A stretch of DNA of 64,000 nucleotides, taken from positions 60,686 through 124,685 of the forward strand of contig OENT01000383.1 in the NCBI GenBank assembly GCA_900239685.1. Reading direction: 5' to 3'. This stretch comes from Rotaria macrura (Eukaryota; Rotifera; Eurotatoria; Philodinida; Philodinidae). Shown here one piece after another: positions 61,924 through 64,000 of the stretch. Numbering within the stretch: the stretch's first letter is position 1; every line of letters begins with the position of its first letter. The notes under the pieces are model-generated. The model made no database searches. It worked only from the letters and a program-made list of their open reading frames with translations, and had not been told where the DNA came from. The position numbers and the translations under genes were made by a program.

Positions 61924-64000
61924 ATAGATACAATGGATCTATTTGATAGATTCTTGTTTTCTTTGTTATATTAGTACACTGGTTGTTGATTTTCTGTTTC
62001 TGTGATGCTACCTTTTTCTCTGTATATAGAACAACTTCGGTAGATTTAGTTAGTATTGTGTGAAGTAGAAACGTTTTTTTTTATTGACACGGATCAATGC
62101 TTATTAAAAAAAGAGTTGCATGTCAAATGCCTGAAAAAATATTTTATAATCAAAATGTATTAAGAGGAAATATTTGATGAAAACAGAACATAATCGAAAT
62201 TCATTGGAGGATAAATATCGTTGAAAAATAATTTGAACAAGCACTGATTTAACAGAAACATTGTCCTATTCTCATCGTGGGATGAAGGTAAAGATTCAAA
62301 TTTCAGGATGAAGCAATTTTAATCTCTTAATTGCACAATCAGCTTTAAAGAGCTTATTGCGAAAAACATCGTGCTATAACATCGTATCATGCATAGAAGA
62401 TATTGGCATAGATTTTTCAATATCACAAGAAAAAATTGAAGTTAAGATACAACTTTGCTTGATTGGTGTACACATACTATTTTTTATTTACGCATTACTA
62501 AGTGCTTTCATTTTTGAAGAGCTGTTTTCGCGTGATACAGTAAAAGCACACAGCAATCAATGGAAGGAAAACATCCTATTATTCAATTTTAGAATGAAGT
62601 CCAGACCTCATAGCGATACTAAATATGGGATTCTTTTCAAATGTTCTGATTTTTCTGCTTTTGACTGAAAATTATGATTTTTCAAGATTTATCGCAATAG
62701 GACCACATATATGTTATTTTGTTATACTGCTACTGAAATTTTTATTTATTTCCCAACTTTTTTTTCTTTTAATCAGTGTGACTTTCGATTATTTCAAATT
62801 CGTTGATTTTTGGAAGCAGCTGTTTCATCATTAGTACTTATTACCAGTACTCCGGTGATATCTATATCAAACGGTTTCCAATCGTGCGTTACTATGTTAA
62901 GTCTTGTGTTCTACCATTTAATCATTTTAGTCGATTTACTAGAGTTGTCTTATATGTGAGTTTTTTCGTTTATCCATAACATGGCCGTTTTACATGTACA
63001 AAGGGCAGAAGTATCGCGAAAAGGAAAACCAGGAGTGGAAAAAAGACGTGTGATACAGGAAGATAGCTTAAGTGGTGAAAAGGTGTATATATAGAGAGAG
63101 AGAGAATCGTGAAAAATGTGAGAATGTGAGTTTTTCTTATTTCTTTTTAAGACTAGTTTCCTGATAAAAATGCTATTTCGGCTAGAAACACATGACAATG
63201 TAATAGGAAGGGATGCTCTTTTCCCAATGGCCCATGTCTGAAGAAAAGAAAACTCACATGCACAATGCATAATTATAGATAGCGAAAAGAAAGGAAAAAG
63301 CAGATTTCATAATAATTATTCAATGAATTATAATCGAGTAATTTCAATGAATCATCATTGATTGACATACTTTTGAGTAGCTTCCATCTTGAACAATAGT
63401 ACTCTGATAGGACTTAAAATATCGTGATTTTTTTCCAAAATGTGTGTGCCTATTTTCCTAAGTGTCAGTTGTAGGCCGCTGCGACATTTGGAAGTTCTCA
63501 TTGAAACAAAGGCTGCTCCTTTGAAAGGTAAGTATTTTTTGTACTTAACAGACTTTTCAGATTGTATTGCTACGCTCAAATGCTTATTATAGTTGATATC
63601 TTTGCGAACTTAAGCAGTAATGTGTTTCAATGATCACAACTATCCATACAAACAATCCCGATCACATACTCCGTGTATGAGCCAGCGTATCATACAGATG
63701 AGAATAGTATATTTTTATGGATGCACAGTTCGAATTGACAGGCTAGCAAAATTTTGAGTGTCATTATAGATTTAAGTAAAAGTTCTACTTTTCTTCATTG
63801 CTTTTAAAACTCATTCTAAGTAGGTATGCCTTCAATCAGATAGTTTTAAAAGATTGAAAGGAAATTTTTTCTTCTTAGCACAACTGTTTTTGTTCTCTTG
63901 ATATTATGAAAAAATATCATAGTACGACGATTGGGTCTTAAACAAGGGGGAAAAAGCTGATTCTATTGTATTAGATTCATTAGAATCAGATAGAATCACT
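61924..64000. other. right-end stretch without a recognised gene
   Basis: It starts with the 3' UTR of the Tudor gene. The open frames at 62357-62668 and 62625-62834 (+) and 62950-63270 and 63355-63579 (-) have no splice partners or family similarity. A GA run lies near 63093-63107. A gene beginning beyond 64000 could reach in, but I see no exon. Confidence 0.4.

Noticed and set aside
62357-62668. 103-codon plus-strand frame in the right end
   Set aside because: No family similarity, no splice partners, and composition like the flanking non-coding DNA.

Overview
The window is nuclear DNA of an animal. It holds metazoan genes (nanos, an Alx-type homeobox gene, IFT140, a Tudor-domain gene, a Roco protein) split by many GT-AG introns, most only 45-70 bp long, in a strongly AT-rich background. 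Compact genes, tiny introns and a local array of UBZ1-like zinc-finger genes suggest a bdelloid rotifer (Adineta/Rotaria type). That is an inference from style and gene content; no diagnostic marker is present. One 145-base assembly gap lies at 3387-3531.

Layout, left to right. 626-855(+): last exon of a probable ZC3H15 gene. 1113-5084(+): ZDHHC16, a palmitoyltransferase, whose 2.7 kb intron carries a small inverted-repeat transposon and the assembly gap. 5085-8780: gene-poor, with a decayed inverted-repeat element at about 5851-7012. 8781-10997(-): nanos, six exons. 10998-15288: a 4.3 kb head-to-head spacer. 15289-17263(+): an Alx/aristaless-like homeobox gene. 17264-19953: no gene seen. 19954-21727(-): FKBP4/5-type Hsp90 co-chaperone, seven exons, head to head at 316 bp with IFT140 (22044-32069(+), 32 exons, every junction in phase, 1597 aa). 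33935-42031(-): three paralogous two-exon genes coding for a coiled coil plus a UBZ1-like zinc finger, with an unassigned plus-strand ORF pair between the first two and a 730 bp MITE-like element before the third. 42367-46537(+): an LRR-Roc-COR (Roco) gene without kinase, head to head with the third paralogue. 46875-47554(-): a RAD6/UBE2A-B ubiquitin-conjugating enzyme. 47555-56028: 8.5 kb without a recognisable gene but with a strong heat-shock-element cluster near 49.63-49.86 kb. 56029-61923(+): a two-Tudor protein with a ubiquitin-like N-terminus. 61924-64000: no gene seen.

The genes do not form one pathway. Themes that recur are germline/RNA control (nanos, Tudor), cilia (IFT140), ubiquitin handling (RAD6, UBZ1-like array) and protein folding (FKBP co-chaperone). 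I rebuilt the gene models by hand from splice signals, reading phase and family alignment. Total coding lengths divisible by three support nanos, Alx, FKBP, IFT140, Roco, UBE2 and the three UBZ genes. The Tudor gene has one join (58669 to 59244) that is out of phase and probably misses a small exon.
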